From Massilia frigida (GTDB taxonomy: Bacteria; Pseudomonadota; Gammaproteobacteria; Burkholderiales; Burkholderiaceae_D), in the NCBI RefSeq assembly GCF_011682175.1, contig NZ_WHJG01000042.1:1-62325 (forward strand): DNA of 62,325 bases, in the 5' to 3' direction. The notes beneath the pieces were generated by a model. The model was given only the letters and a program-made list of their open reading frames with translations. It was not told where the DNA came from and searched no databases. Both the position numbers and the translations under genes were made by a program. Below, in pieces: positions 16,369-25,495 of this stretch. Position 1 is the stretch's first letter; the number at the start of each line of letters is the position of its first letter.

Positions 16369-19300
16369 TTAGTTGTGAAATCCCGGCGGTAATCCATCAT
16401 ATCCACCGGTAATCCAAGTCTCAGCCCACGGTCTGATGTTAGTCTTGAATTCAGGCAGGCTATTTGATTTCTGGATGATGCTCTGAAGCTGGTTGTGGAC
16501 GGTCTTGGAATTCGGTGCGGGAACTCCTTTCTTGCCAACGACATGGGTCCAGCCATTTGCCAATCCGCCCTCATTCAATTCGGCAATTGGAATGGCGAAA
16601 TCTTCCTGGACCTCCTTGGCTTTCACACCCCATTGCCGCCATTTAGGCGCCTCTGCAACCATCAGCATCTCGTGTTGACCTCCGGCACCACGCAATCCGG
16701 TTTCAATCTTTGCACGCAATCCTGGATTTTCGTATATCAATGCCAGTTCCTGGCTGGATCTTGCATCAAACCACTTATTAAAATCCCCACTCTTAAAGCT
16801 CGGTATATCCCGTGCCTTCAAGTTGGCGATATCAATCGCCGAAGTTTGCCCATCGCACGCCTCCAACCCGAGCGGGTCCACCGAACTGAGCGGATTGTCC
16901 ACATAGGCATACGGATTGGGGCCGCCCACCAGGCCCAGCGGATCCGGCGTCAGATACCGTGCCGTGCTTGCATCATAATAGCGATGCCAGTTGTACGCCA
17001 GTTTCGACTCGGTATCGTAGTACTGGCCTTGGAAACGAATCGGACAATCGGTCTTGCTGACGGTCGTTTCCTCGATCTCGCCCCATACATTCGTTTTCGC
17101 CTGCCACGCAATGTCACCGTCGGCATCGATCAACTCCTTCGGCGTACCGATGTGATCCAGCACGACAGCGTAGGTTTTGCTTGTTTCCTTGCCCTTGCGC
17201 CGTATCGTTTCGGTCTTTGCGAGCGGCCGGAAACTGTCTGGCTCGTAGTCCCAGCAAGCGCAGCTTTCCTCGATGATGTCGGAGCCACCCTTGCCGTCCG
17301 GCTTTTTGCTGAAGCGCCGCTCTTCCGCGACCGTGTGGCCATCCCACAGGTAGGCGATTTCGGTAAACAGCGAGCCGGCATTGCCCGGAACCTGTTTTTT
17401 GCTCAGCCTGCGGCCCAGTGCATCATAGGTATATTCCCAGGCATCGCCATCGGGCGTAATGACACGCTTGAGGCGACTTTCGCTGTTCCACACATAGTGC
17501 CAGCTCTGCTGCCGTCCCCAGCGCTTGCCCTCGCTGCGCTTGATGACGCGTCCCTCAAGATCATATTCATACTTGACTTTGCCAGCCTGGATCAGCCTGC
17601 CGCCCTGGTGGATGCGTTGACCGCGTGCGTCGGCATTACTGTCGTCAGTGCCAAACAGCGCTGTTTGCTTGATCGCAGCGATCAGATTGCCTGCCAGATC
17701 GTAGGCGTATTGCTCTTCGCTGTCGGTGCGTCGGGCTTGCGTGACCCGGCCAACGCTGTTGTAGCCGATATCAACGACGCCGGCGTTGCGCGCACCCAGC
17801 TTGCTCGGATTGCCGTTGCCGTCATAGTTGACGGCACGCTCCTGGAGCGTGCGGGTCTGCCGGCCAGACTCTGGCGCGATGCCGGCCCATTGCCGGGTCA
17901 GGCGGTTCAGCGGATCGTATTCCTGCTCGATCCTTACCCCGCCTGGCAACTTGCGTCCGGTCTCGCGGCCACAGTTGTCATGCAGAAAGCTGAAGGTCTG
18001 CGCATCGGGCAGCGTCAGTTCAAGTGGCAGGCTGTTGGCGTCGAATTCCCATACGCTACTGTGTCCGCTTGAACTCAAGCGCTCGGTGCGACGGCCCATC
18101 AGGTCGTAGCCGCTGGCAATGCTGCGGCCATTCTGTGTTTCCTTGACCAGGCGGCCCAGCGCATCGCGCTCGAAAACAATATCGCTGTCGGCATTGGCGG
18201 CACGCGCCAATCGGCCCAGCGCATCGTAGGCATAGCGGGTACTACCCTCGCTGTTGATCTGTTCAAGCAATTGACCCGCGTGGTTGCGCAAATAACGTGT
18301 GCGCTGGCCCGCGGCCGTGCGTTTCTCGATCATCAGACCGTCGGGATTGACGCCGTATTCGATCGTGCGATCGCTGAAATCGGTTTCCGCGATGACTTGC
18401 CCATTGGCGTTCCTGAGATAGCGCCAGCGTTCACCGAGGGGATTGATGACTGCGCTCAGGCGCATTTCGGTATCGTATTCGTAGCGCGTAATGGCGCCGT
18501 CCGCTTCGGTGGTCTGTGCCAGATGATCAAAAGCGCAATAGGCGTGCTGGGTCACCCGGCCCAGCGCATCGGTGCGGGCGATGCAGTTGCCTTCGGCATC
18601 GTACCGGGCGAGGTGGCGGCTGCCATCCTGCAGAGTAATCTCCAGCGGCTGGCCCTCGACGTTGTAGACGTAGTGGCTGATATGCTGTTGCGGGTCGGTG
18701 CGCGCGCTGACACGGCCGAAGTCGTCACGCGCAAGCCTGGTCGGATTGCCCTGCCAGTCGGTGGCACTGATCAGCAGGCCGCGCGCATCATGCTCGAAGG
18801 TGGCGACCGCGCCGGCCGGATTGATGACACGCGCTACATTGCCATTTGCGTCATGTTCGAAGCGCGTCCAGGCGCCGCCCTGGCCGACTTGAATCAGGCT
18901 GCCACGCTCGTCATAGGTGCGTTCAACCCGGTTTCCATCCGGCGCAGTAACAGCCACCGGAAAGTCGCGCCAGTTATAGGCAATGACGGTTTCCTGGTTC
19001 GATGCATCGATGTGGCCAACCATGTTGCCACGGGCATCGTAGGCCCAGCGCAGCACTGCGCCGCCTGGGGTAATGGTGGCAAGCAAGTTCTGCTGCGCAT
19101 CATAGTCGAACTCGCTGACACCGCCGCACGGATCGACTTCCTTGATGACCTGCCAAGCATCGTTGTAGTGGTAGGCGGTGGCGTGGCCCAAGGAATTGGT
19201 GTAGGTGTTGATCTTGCGCGCGTCGTCGTAGACGAAGCGGCCGGTCATGTGGCCGCCGGCACCGCCACTGGTTTGCTCGCAGCGGCCCCGGTCGTCGTAG

Positions 19301-20817
19301 CGGTAGCCGATCCATACGCCGTTGCGGTCCTGCCAGCGGATCAGGCGGTGGGCGCTGTCATAGGCATAGGTGAGCGGCAAGCCACTGCTGTTGATGATGC
19401 CCGACAGGTCGCCATTGGCATGGTAGGTGTAGCTGGTCAGCGTGGTCTGGCCGCCCTCGGGGTGCAGCAGACTGATGCGGGTGATCGCATGTTCGCTCGC
19501 CTCGACCTTGAGCCGCGTGCCGCCGCTGTGGCGCACTTCGGTCAGGACAGCGCCGGTGTAGACCAGCGCAATCCGGTTGGCGTTGCGGTCCGTGATGGCC
19601 GCCAGACGCCAGTGCCTTGCATCGCTTGGCTCGAAACGCAAGGTAGGTTGATGCCGTTGCTCAACCAGGAAGTGGCCGTCGAGCCGGGTCACGCGGAAAC
19701 CCTGGTAGACAGGGTGCGTGACGCTTGCGCCCATGTCTGGCATGGCAAAGCGCATCGAGGCGCCATCCTCGGCATGGAACACCAGTTCCGCGTCATTACT
19801 TACTTCGATCCATTGCCCCCAGGTGCTGGCCCAGGCCTTGCCGAACACCGTCCCGACCGGATTGCCGGACGTGTGCACGCGCCGCAGTACGATCGGCAGC
19901 ACGCCCGGCAAGGCGAAGTCGGTTTGTTCCATGATGACGTCGCCCGTGATGACGTCGATCGGATCGCCGCACTTGCATTTGCTCCCGTTGGGACGCTCGT
20001 TGGCGGGGTTGAATTTAACGACGCCGGGTACGCCACCCTTGACGAAAGCCATGGCCGGCGTCGCGGGAGTGGGAATGTACTTGTTGCCGAGCCATGCGCC
20101 GCCCTTGGCACCGGCCGCGCCGCCGAGCATGCTGCCGGCCAGCATCATGGCCTTCTGGCCGTCCGATCCTTCGCCGAACATCAATCCGCCGATGTATGCA
20201 CCGCCCTTGCCGCCCACCATGCCGAGCGCCAGTCCGCCGAGGGCGACCAGGGGGCCGGCCAGGATCGTGGCGCTGACCAATCCCGCCACCAGCAGGGTCG
20301 TGTGCACCCAGTCCGGCACTTCCGGCGTGATCAGGTCGATATCCGTGGTGATGGTCGCGCCGCCGACGAAGACGTTGGGCGAGCCGGCATGGATCTTCGC
20401 GCTGCAACTGATCATGTCGCCGACGCGGGCAAAGGGCAGGCTGTTGACGAATACCGTGGACGAGCCTTGCACGACCAGCTGGGGAGCCGGTCCATGGGTG
20501 GCGCACAGGGCCGTGGAGAGGTGGGCTCGCGCGGCCTCCTTGCCATTCGCAAAGACGTTCGCCGAGCCGGTCTTGACCACCCCGGTCAGGTTGGCGCCAA
20601 AGATCTTGTCCGTCACATTCATCGAACCGACCACTTCCCCGATGCCGGCGGCACCGGCCGTGACCGCCACCGCCCCGGCTACTGCCACCAGCGCCAGGCC
20701 GCCGGTGGCGATGATGGCGGCGCCGACCAGCGCGCCGATCACCAGGCCGGCGATCAAACCGCCCATCGCATGGCTATGCGCGATGGGATCGTCGACCCGT
20801 CCGGCCGCCGCGCCCAA
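16369..20817 (-). CDS. PAAR/RHS-repeat type VI secretion effector with variable C-terminal toxin
   Basis: The 1482-residue protein begins with a prePAAR-like motif at residues 5-14 (AGRVDDPIAH). Then come a hydrophobic hairpin (about 18-62), a PAAR domain (about 75-165, containing HGPAPQLVVQGSSTVFVN and ISCSAKIHAGSPNVFVGG), a second hydrophobic region (about 172-240) and CKCGDPIDVITGDVI near 282. A long series of YD/RHS repeats follows, ending with the core boundary DPLGL at 1314-1318. The last 164 residues are the toxin tip (GGQHEMLMVAEAPKWRQWG), whose activity I cannot name. The start is TTG 20817, directly after the chaperone TGA; the first ATG (20766) would remove the prePAAR motif. No T6SS structural genes are in the window. 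The protein is expected to cap a VgrG spike and be delivered to rival cells. Confidence 0.88.
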   Translation of the reverse strand: MGAAAGRVDDPIAHSHAMGGLIAGLVIGALVGAAIIATGGLALVAVAGAVAVTAGAAGIGEVVGSMNVTDKIFGANLTGVVKTGSANVFANGKEAARAHLSTALCATHGPAPQLVVQGSSTVFVNSLPFARVGDMISCSAKIHAGSPNVFVGGATITTDIDLITPEVPDWVHTTLLVAGLVSATILAGPLVALGGLALGMVGGKGGAYIGGLMFGEGSDGQKAMMLAGSMLGGAAGAKGGAWLGNKYIPTPATPAMAFVKGGVPGVVKFNPANERPNGSKCKCGDPIDVITGDVIMEQTDFALPGVLPIVLRRVHTSGNPVGTVFGKAWASTWGQWIEVSNDAELVFHAEDGASMRFAMPDMGASVTHPVYQGFRVTRLDGHFLVEQRHQPTLRFEPSDARHWRLAAITDRNANRIALVYTGAVLTEVRHSGGTRLKVEASEHAITRISLLHPEGGQTTLTSYTYHANGDLSGIINSSGLPLTYAYDSAHRLIRWQDRNGVWIGYRYDDRGRCEQTSGGAGGHMTGRFVYDDARKINTYTNSLGHATAYHYNDAWQVIKEVDPCGGVSEFDYDAQQNLLATITPGGAVLRWAYDARGNMVGHIDASNQETVIAYNWRDFPVAVTAPDGNRVERTYDERGSLIQVGQGGAWTRFEHDANGNVARVINPAGAVATFEHDARGLLISATDWQGNPTRLARDDFGRVSARTDPQQHISHYVYNVEGQPLEITLQDGSRHLARYDAEGNCIARTDALGRVTQHAYCAFDHLAQTTEADGAITRYEYDTEMRLSAVINPLGERWRYLRNANGQVIAETDFSDRTIEYGVNPDGLMIEKRTAAGQRTRYLRNHAGQLLEQINSEGSTRYAYDALGRLARAANADSDIVFERDALGRLVKETQNGRSIASGYDLMGRRTERLSSSGHSSVWEFDANSLPLELTLPDAQTFSFLHDNCGRETGRKLPGGVRIEQEYDPLNRLTRQWAGIAPESGRQTRTLQERAVNYDGNGNPSKLGARNAGVVDIGYNSVGRVTQARRTDSEEQYAYDLAGNLIAAIKQTALFGTDDSNADARGQRIHQGGRLIQAGKVKYEYDLEGRVIKRSEGKRWGRQQSWHYVWNSESRLKRVITPDGDAWEYTYDALGRRLSKKQVPGNAGSLFTEIAYLWDGHTVAEERRFSKKPDGKGGSDIIEESCACWDYEPDSFRPLAKTETIRRKGKETSKTYAVVLDHIGTPKELIDADGDIAWQAKTNVWGEIEETTVSKTDCPIRFQGQYYDTESKLAYNWHRYYDASTARYLTPDPLGLVGGPNPYAYVDNPLSSVDPLGLEACDGQTSAIDIANLKARDIPSFKSGDFNKWFDARSSQELALIYENPGLRAKIETGLRGAGGQHEMLMVAEAPKWRQWGVKAKEVQEDFAIPIAELNEGGLANGWTHVVGKKGVPAPNSKTVHNQLQSIIQKSNSLPEFKTNIRPWAETWITGGYDGLPPGFHN

Positions 20818-21300
20818 TCAGGACTCCTGGGCAGCGTGGTCCGCGGCCGGCACCGGCGCGTGCAGGTGCAGGTGCATGCTGCCGAGCATGGTCTCGAACG
20901 CCGTATTCCACTCGTCCTTGAAGGCACCGTGACTGGTGCCGGTCAGCAGCAAGGCCTTGCTGCGGTCCGCGCTGGCGGCCTGGACAAAGACGGCCACTTG
21001 GCGCTGGTGCAGCTCGCTATCGCCATTGCGCCAGGTGTAGTGCAATTCCACCGCTGCCGAGCCGTCCACGGTCAGGTCGCGCTTGCCGAGCAGTTCGAAT
21101 TTCGGCAACGCTTTGCGCAGCTCGCTTGCAAGGCGAAGGGCGAAGGCGTCGACCGTGGTTTCGGTGAAGTCTTCGGCGCGCGAGATGACAAAGGAGAAGT
21201 CGCTCGGACCGTCGTCGTTGATGATGAATTGGTTGACCGTGCGGTCTTTCAGGCTCGGGTGCAGATCGAAACTCGCTTCGTTGAGATTGTATTGGCTCAT
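20818..21300 (-). CDS. EagR/DUF1795-family chaperone of the RHS effector
   Basis: The 160-residue protein has the DUF1795 (DcrB-like) layout: FDLHPSLKDRTVNQFI, then FSFVISRAEDFTETTVDAFA, and ELHYTWRNGDSELHQRQVAV. Proteins of this family bind the hydrophobic N-terminal segments of PAAR/RHS effectors and load them on the T6SS spike. It precedes the effector, with TGA and TTG directly adjacent, so the two are translationally linked. No signal peptide is visible, which fits a cytoplasmic chaperone. An upstream G9 tract (21345-21353) lies 45-53 bases before the ATG. Confidence 0.82.
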   Translation of the reverse strand: MSQYNLNEASFDLHPSLKDRTVNQFIINDDGPSDFSFVISRAEDFTETTVDAFALRLASELRKALPKFELLGKRDLTVDGSAAVELHYTWRNGDSELHQRQVAVFVQAASADRSKALLLTGTSHGAFKDEWNTAFETMLGSMHLHLHAPVPAADHAAQES

Positions 21301-21938
21301 AGCTGTGTTCTATCGATGGTGGAGTCGGGGGAGAAAATTCACGTGGGGGGGGGTAGGATCTGCGCGTCGGTTCGCCGCTCGCCACTGGCCGGCGCCATCA
21401 GAGGGATGGAGCGACAATCGCAGCGTAATGTGTAGCGGCCACCCATCATTATTTCGCTGCCTTTGGAAGCTCATGTAATGTTACTATAGGGAAATTGCGG
21501 AATACGGCTGAAGCTGGAAATGCATTAAATGCTGGTAAGCATTATGTCATGGACGAGAAAATAAGTTCCAATATTTCAATATTTCAATATTTCCAGGTGT
21601 TATTTTGTCGTGGAGCGCAGGCTTCCGATGCGCGCCAGTCGCGCTGCATTGGCATTGGACGCGGCGGTTTGAGTTCGTGAATCGGGTGGTGCCGGTCGCA
21701 GATGACCCGCCTCATCGTCGTGCCGGCGCCGGCCGAACATCGATCCCGACGAGCCGCCGGCCGGTGAACCATCGTCGTGTTTCGTCAGGCTCTTTCTCCT
21801 GGCTACCCAGATGTTCCTTCGGGCCAGGCATTCACGGCGACACGCCAAGGTAGTAGCAAAAAACCCCGCCATCACGAAGATGCACGGGGTTTCTTGTTCT
21901 TTGGCGGCGCCGCTGTCCGGCGCCGTTTCCGCAGCGAC
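21301..21938. other. AT-richer intergenic region between the chaperone gene and ychF
   Basis: This gap of over 600 bases holds a G9 tract (21345-21353), three tandem copies of AATATTTC (21570-21593) and the ychF terminator (21858-21893). Short open frames are present on both strands (for example 21600-21875 minus), but none has a recognisable product. The left part must carry the leftward promoter of the RHS module; I cannot place it. Confidence 0.5.
21858..21893 (-). terminator. Intrinsic terminator of ychF
   Basis: Read leftward, ACCCCGTGCATC/GATGGCGGGGT forms a stem followed by six T (A6 at 21858-21863 on the plus strand), 46 bases after the ychF stop. It shares 23 of 28 core positions, by eye, with the hairpin at 15850-15877. 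Confidence 0.75.
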
Positions 21939-23030
21939 TTAGACGTTGAACAGGAAGTTCAGCACATCGCCATCCTTGACCACGTATTCCTTGCCTTCGG
22001 CGCGCATCTTGCCCACTTCCTTGGCGCCGGCTTCGCCCTTGTAGGCGACAAAATCATCGTAGGCAATGGTTTGCGCGCGGATGAAGCCGCGTTCGAAGTC
22101 GGTGTGGATCACGCCGGCCGCTTGCGGCGCGGTGTCGCCCACGTGGATGGTCCAGGCGCGCACTTCCTTCACGCCAGCGGTGAAGTAAGTCTGCAAGCCG
22201 AGCAGCTTGTAGGCGGCGCGGATCAGGCGGTCGAGGCCTGGCTCTTCCATGCCCATGTCGGCCAGGAAAGCACCCTTGTCGGCATCGTCAAGGTCGGCGA
22301 TTTCGGACTCGATGGCGGCGCAGATGGCCACGATCGGTGCATTCTGGCCCTTGGCGTAGGCGGTCAACTGATCCAGCAGCGGGTTGTTGGTGAAGCCCGT
22401 GTCGGACACGTTGGCCACGTACATGGCCGGCTTGGCGGTGATCAGGCACAGCGGCTTGATCAGCAGCATTTCTTCGGCATCCAGGCCCATCGCGCGCACT
22501 GGCTTGGCATCGTTCAGGAACGGCATCATGCGTTCCATCAGCGCGACCAGCTTGGCGGCATCCTTGTCGCCGGAACGGGCTTTCTTGTTCTCGCGGTGGA
22601 TGGCTTTTTCGACGGTGCCCATGTCGGCCAGCGCCAGCTCGGTCTGGATGACTTCGATGTCGTCCAGCGGGCTGATCTTGCCGGCCACGTGGATCACATT
22701 GTCGTCTTCGAAGCAGCGCACCACGTTGACGATGGCATCGGTTTCGCGGATGTGCGACAGGAACTGGTTGCCCAGGCCCTCGCCCTTCGACGCGCCGGCG
22801 ACCAGGCCGGCGATGTCGACGAATTCGACGATGGCGTTGACCATGCGTTCCGGCTTGACGATGGCGGCCAGCGCAGCCATGCGCGGATCCGGCACTTCGA
22901 CCACGCCGACGTTCGGCTCGATCGTGCAGAACGGATAGTTTTCGGCCGGAATGCCGGCCTTGGTCAGCGCGTTGAAGAGGGTGGACTTGCCGACGTTAGG
23001 CAGGCCGACGATGCCGCATTGGAGACTCAT
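21939..23030 (-). CDS. ychF: Ribosome-associated P-loop ATPase YchF
   Basis: The 363-residue OLA1/YchF protein has the P-loop [17 protein letters not shown] at residues 6-22, switch region [18 protein letters not shown], and a C-terminal TGS domain ([18 protein letters not shown]). Despite its GTPase-like Obg fold, the family prefers ATP, binds ribosomes and is linked to stress responses. ATG 23030 matches the conserved [12 protein letters not shown] start; the frame extends upstream, but only into non-conserved sequence. In many proteobacteria it follows pth; here pth is 5 kb away. Confidence 0.95.
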   Translation of the reverse strand: MSLQCGIVGLPNVGKSTLFNALTKAGIPAENYPFCTIEPNVGVVEVPDPRMAALAAIVKPERMVNAIVEFVDIAGLVAGASKGEGLGNQFLSHIRETDAIVNVVRCFEDDNVIHVAGKISPLDDIEVIQTELALADMGTVEKAIHRENKKARSGDKDAAKLVALMERMMPFLNDAKPVRAMGLDAEEMLLIKPLCLITAKPAMYVANVSDTGFTNNPLLDQLTAYAKGQNAPIVAICAAIESEIADLDDADKGAFLADMGMEEPGLDRLIRAAYKLLGLQTYFTAGVKEVRAWTIHVGDTAPQAAGVIHTDFERGFIRAQTIAYDDFVAYKGEAGAKEVGKMRAEGKEYVVKDGDVLNFLFNV

Positions 23031-23162
23031 GGGAAGACTTTCTAGTTCGATGGACGAGGGGCGCTCAAACAGGCAAGCCCCGAAACCCCATATTGTAACC
23101 TTGGACGGGGCCGGGGGCCGCAAAAACCGGGTGTGGCGGAGCCACGCCCGGGCGCGAGCCTG

Positions 23163-23816
23163 TCAGGATGGCAACAGGGCGGCAATCTCGGCGTCCAGCT
23201 GGGCGACCGTGTCGACCACCCGGTAGGCGCCGTCGAACGGGTAATCGCGCATGAGGCGGTGGCGCAGGACGATGCATGCGATGCCGGCCGCGCGCGCCGC
23301 CTGCAGGCCGCGCGGCGAGTCTTCGACGGCCAGGCAGTCGGCGGCGGCCACGCCGAGCTTGTCCAGACCTGCCAAGTACGGCTCGGGCGAGGGTTTGCTG
23401 TGCCGGTAATCGTCGGCGGTTAATGCAAAGCGGAAATGGCGCATCAGGTCCAGGCCGGCATGGATGATATCGAAATCGGCGCGCCGGGCGCTGGTCACCA
23501 CGCCCATCGGCACGCGCGCGGCACTGCGGCTGAGCACGGAGTCGATGTGCGGCATGGCCAGCCCGCTTTCGCTGCGCAGGCGCGCGCCGTAGCGGCGGTT
23601 GCGTTCTTCGCGGCGCTCGCCGATCTGGTCCGCGGTCGCGCCGCGGGCCGCCATCAGGTGCCAGGCGCCGACGTTATCGGCCAGGAACCAGGCGAAAAAA
23701 TCCTCTTCGCTCAGCGCAATCTGATGTTCGAGGAACAGCTCGCGGTTGACCGCGTAAAACAGATGCTCGGTATCGACCAGCACGCCGTCGTTATCCCACA
23801 AGATGCCCTTGATCAT
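23163..23816 (-). CDS. HAD-superfamily phosphatase (beta-phosphoglucomutase-like)
   Basis: The 217-residue product has HAD motif I WDNDGVLVDTE (nucleophile Asp8 and Asp10), motif II VTSARR, motif III Lys in HSKPSPEPY and motif IV VEDSPRGLQAARAAG. The helical cap after motif I is of subclass I, as in phosphoglycolate phosphatase and beta-phosphoglucomutase relatives; the substrate is not predictable. ATG 23816 is chosen because GAAAGG lies 5 bases upstream; the codon at 23828 is TTG inside the patatin stop region. Probably co-transcribed with the patatin-like gene, 8 bases upstream. Confidence 0.85.
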   Translation of the reverse strand: MIKGILWDNDGVLVDTEHLFYAVNRELFLEHQIALSEEDFFAWFLADNVGAWHLMAARGATADQIGERREERNRRYGARLRSESGLAMPHIDSVLSRSAARVPMGVVTSARRADFDIIHAGLDLMRHFRFALTADDYRHSKPSPEPYLAGLDKLGVAAADCLAVEDSPRGLQAARAAGIACIVLRHRLMRDYPFDGAYRVVDTVAQLDAEIAALLPS

Positions 23817-23824
23817 GCTGCCTT

Positions 23825-24910
23825 TCAAAATGCCTGGATGCGCGACAGGTCGGGCTGGCCGACGAACGCGGCGAACTCGTCGCGCAGGCGCTGCCCCTGC
23901 CCGATTGCCTGCTGCCAGTTGCGGATGCGCGCGTCGTGGTCGAGTCCGTAGAAAGTGAAATCCTTGCGGTCGGGCAGTTTGCCGCGCGGCAGGGTGCTAA
24001 GGAAGTGCGGGGTCGGCGCGACCAGCAGCACGTTGTCGAGCCAGCCGCGCTGGGCGCCGCGCGCCATGCGCCGCCACGGCATCGCCTTGTCCAGCCAGCC
24101 GGGCACGATGTGCTCGCTGAAGTGCGGGTATAGCACGATTTCGCCCGGCGCCAGGTTCGAATAGGGCAGCGCCAGGTGATAGTCGATCAGGCCGCCATCC
24201 CAGTAGGCGCCGGGCGGGGCGCCGGCAATCGTGCGTACCGGGGGCATCAGCATGGGCAGGGTGCCCGAGGCCAGCAGGGCGTCGGCCAGATTGGTGCTGT
24301 CGAGGGTGGCGAAATGGGTGGTGAAGCTGTCGAAGCCGGCTGGCATCCAGCTTGGCGCGCCGCGCGCATCGCTGACGACGACCCGTTCGGCCACCCGGCC
24401 AAGGCTGGCACGCGAGGCCAGGTTGAGCAGTGCGGCGGCGGCAAAGCCGGTCGCCTCGGCGCGCCGGTGGGCCGGCTCGGCCAGCGCGCGCCGCCCGCGC
24501 GCCGCGATCACATGCAGGCGGTGGTGAGGGTGAGCGATCACTTGCGCCTCGTGGCCGCCGACCAGTTCGTGCAGGAGCGTGCGGCAGACAGCGTTGATTT
24601 CCTGCGGCGATGGCTTGGCGGTGTAGCGCTGGCCGCAATACAGCTCGCCCAAGCGGGCCAGCGCGGCGACCGGATCGGCGTGGCAGGCGGCAGCCATGCG
24701 CCAGGCGCCGATCGAGGCACCGATCAGGGCCCTCGCGCGCGGCGCTGGCGGGAACCAGTCGCCGAACAGCCATTGGTCGAGCGACTGGAAGATCAGGCCC
24801 TTGGGGCCGCCGGCGGCGGCGGGAACGACGGCGATGTCGCGCGCGCGCAGGCCATGCTGGCGAATATGGGCCAGCGCGTGCGGGCCGGCGTGGAAGGAAA
24901 GTGCGTGCAT
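23825..24910 (-). CDS. Patatin-like phospholipase
   Basis: The 361-residue protein carries the patatin catalytic elements: oxyanion loop AAGGPKG near residue 33, nucleophile elbow GASIGAW near 66 (Gly-Ala-Ser-Ile-Gly) and the catalytic aspartate in YWDGGLIDYH near 240. No signal peptide or membrane segment is evident. It would act as a cytosolic or secreted acyl hydrolase on phospholipids or other lipid esters. It lies directly upstream of the HAD gene on the same strand; a metabolic link is not obvious. Confidence 0.82.
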   Translation of the reverse strand: MHALSFHAGPHALAHIRQHGLRARDIAVVPAAAGGPKGLIFQSLDQWLFGDWFPPAPRARALIGASIGAWRMAAACHADPVAALARLGELYCGQRYTAKPSPQEINAVCRTLLHELVGGHEAQVIAHPHHRLHVIAARGRRALAEPAHRRAEATGFAAAALLNLASRASLGRVAERVVVSDARGAPSWMPAGFDSFTTHFATLDSTNLADALLASGTLPMLMPPVRTIAGAPPGAYWDGGLIDYHLALPYSNLAPGEIVLYPHFSEHIVPGWLDKAMPWRRMARGAQRGWLDNVLLVAPTPHFLSTLPRGKLPDRKDFTFYGLDHDARIRNWQQAIGQGQRLRDEFAAFVGQPDLSRIQAF

Positions 24911-25021
24911 GCCGTGATTATGGCGACAAGAGGTCTATTGCGGCAAGTCGCATGCTGACAGCAAGGCATGGCGCTGATCCAGGCCGCGCCGTAGAGCGCC
25001 GTATTCGATTGTTCCCTGACA

Positions 25022-25495
25022 TCAGGGAAAGAACCGGGGATCGTAAATCCAGCGCCTGAGCGTGGTAGATGCAATGCCTGCCGCATCGGGATGTCGCGGA
25101 TTAATCACTATGTTGCGCTCTTCGGGGACGAGCACGGATGGCACCTCAAGCAGCGCTGTGACAGCAGAGGCTACCCAGCTGTCACCGGCTAATCTGCTGC
25201 TCAGCCCAGCAGGTACGGCATCCCAAGCTCCCGGCAGCGGATCGAGCACTGCGCGCATGGCCCACACAGGATCGGGAATGTCGACTCTGACGAGGTAGCG
25301 GTTGAAGGGCATGCCGGTTCCCCGAAGATAATGTACGGTTTCGAGCGCTGCCAACGCGATGCTGGTGGCGCAGTACACAACCCGCGTACCCGTGCTGTTC
25401 CACCGCCCGCCTGTCTTTTTAGCGCCGGTTCCGCTCAGATCGTTGGCTGAATAGCTAGCTGTCTCGACTGCGATTCGCCATAGCGAGACCGTCAT
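25022..25495 (-). CDS. RES-domain toxin (NAD+-degrading type) of a type II toxin–antitoxin system
   Basis: The 157-residue protein has the three residues that name the family: Arg in TGGRWNSTG (about 31), Glu in ALETVHY (about 52) and Ser in GDSWVAS (about 107). It ends in NPRHPDAAGI...RWIYDPRF, a typical RES tail. Characterised RES toxins (MbcT, ParT) degrade or modify NAD+ or nucleotide-metabolism enzymes. The gene starts with ATGA overlapping the antitoxin gene stop. All three key residues are intact, so the toxin looks functional. Confidence 0.88.
   Translation of the reverse strand: MTVSLWRIAVETASYSANDLSGTGAKKTGGRWNSTGTRVVYCATSIALAALETVHYLRGTGMPFNRYLVRVDIPDPVWAMRAVLDPLPGAWDAVPAGLSSRLAGDSWVASAVTALLEVPSVLVPEERNIVINPRHPDAAGIASTTLRRWIYDPRFFP

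Noticed and set aside
18271-21435. A 1054-codon open frame on the plus strand opposite the RHS gene
   Set aside because: It mirrors the RHS repeats and PAAR region on the other strand and has no recognisable domain.
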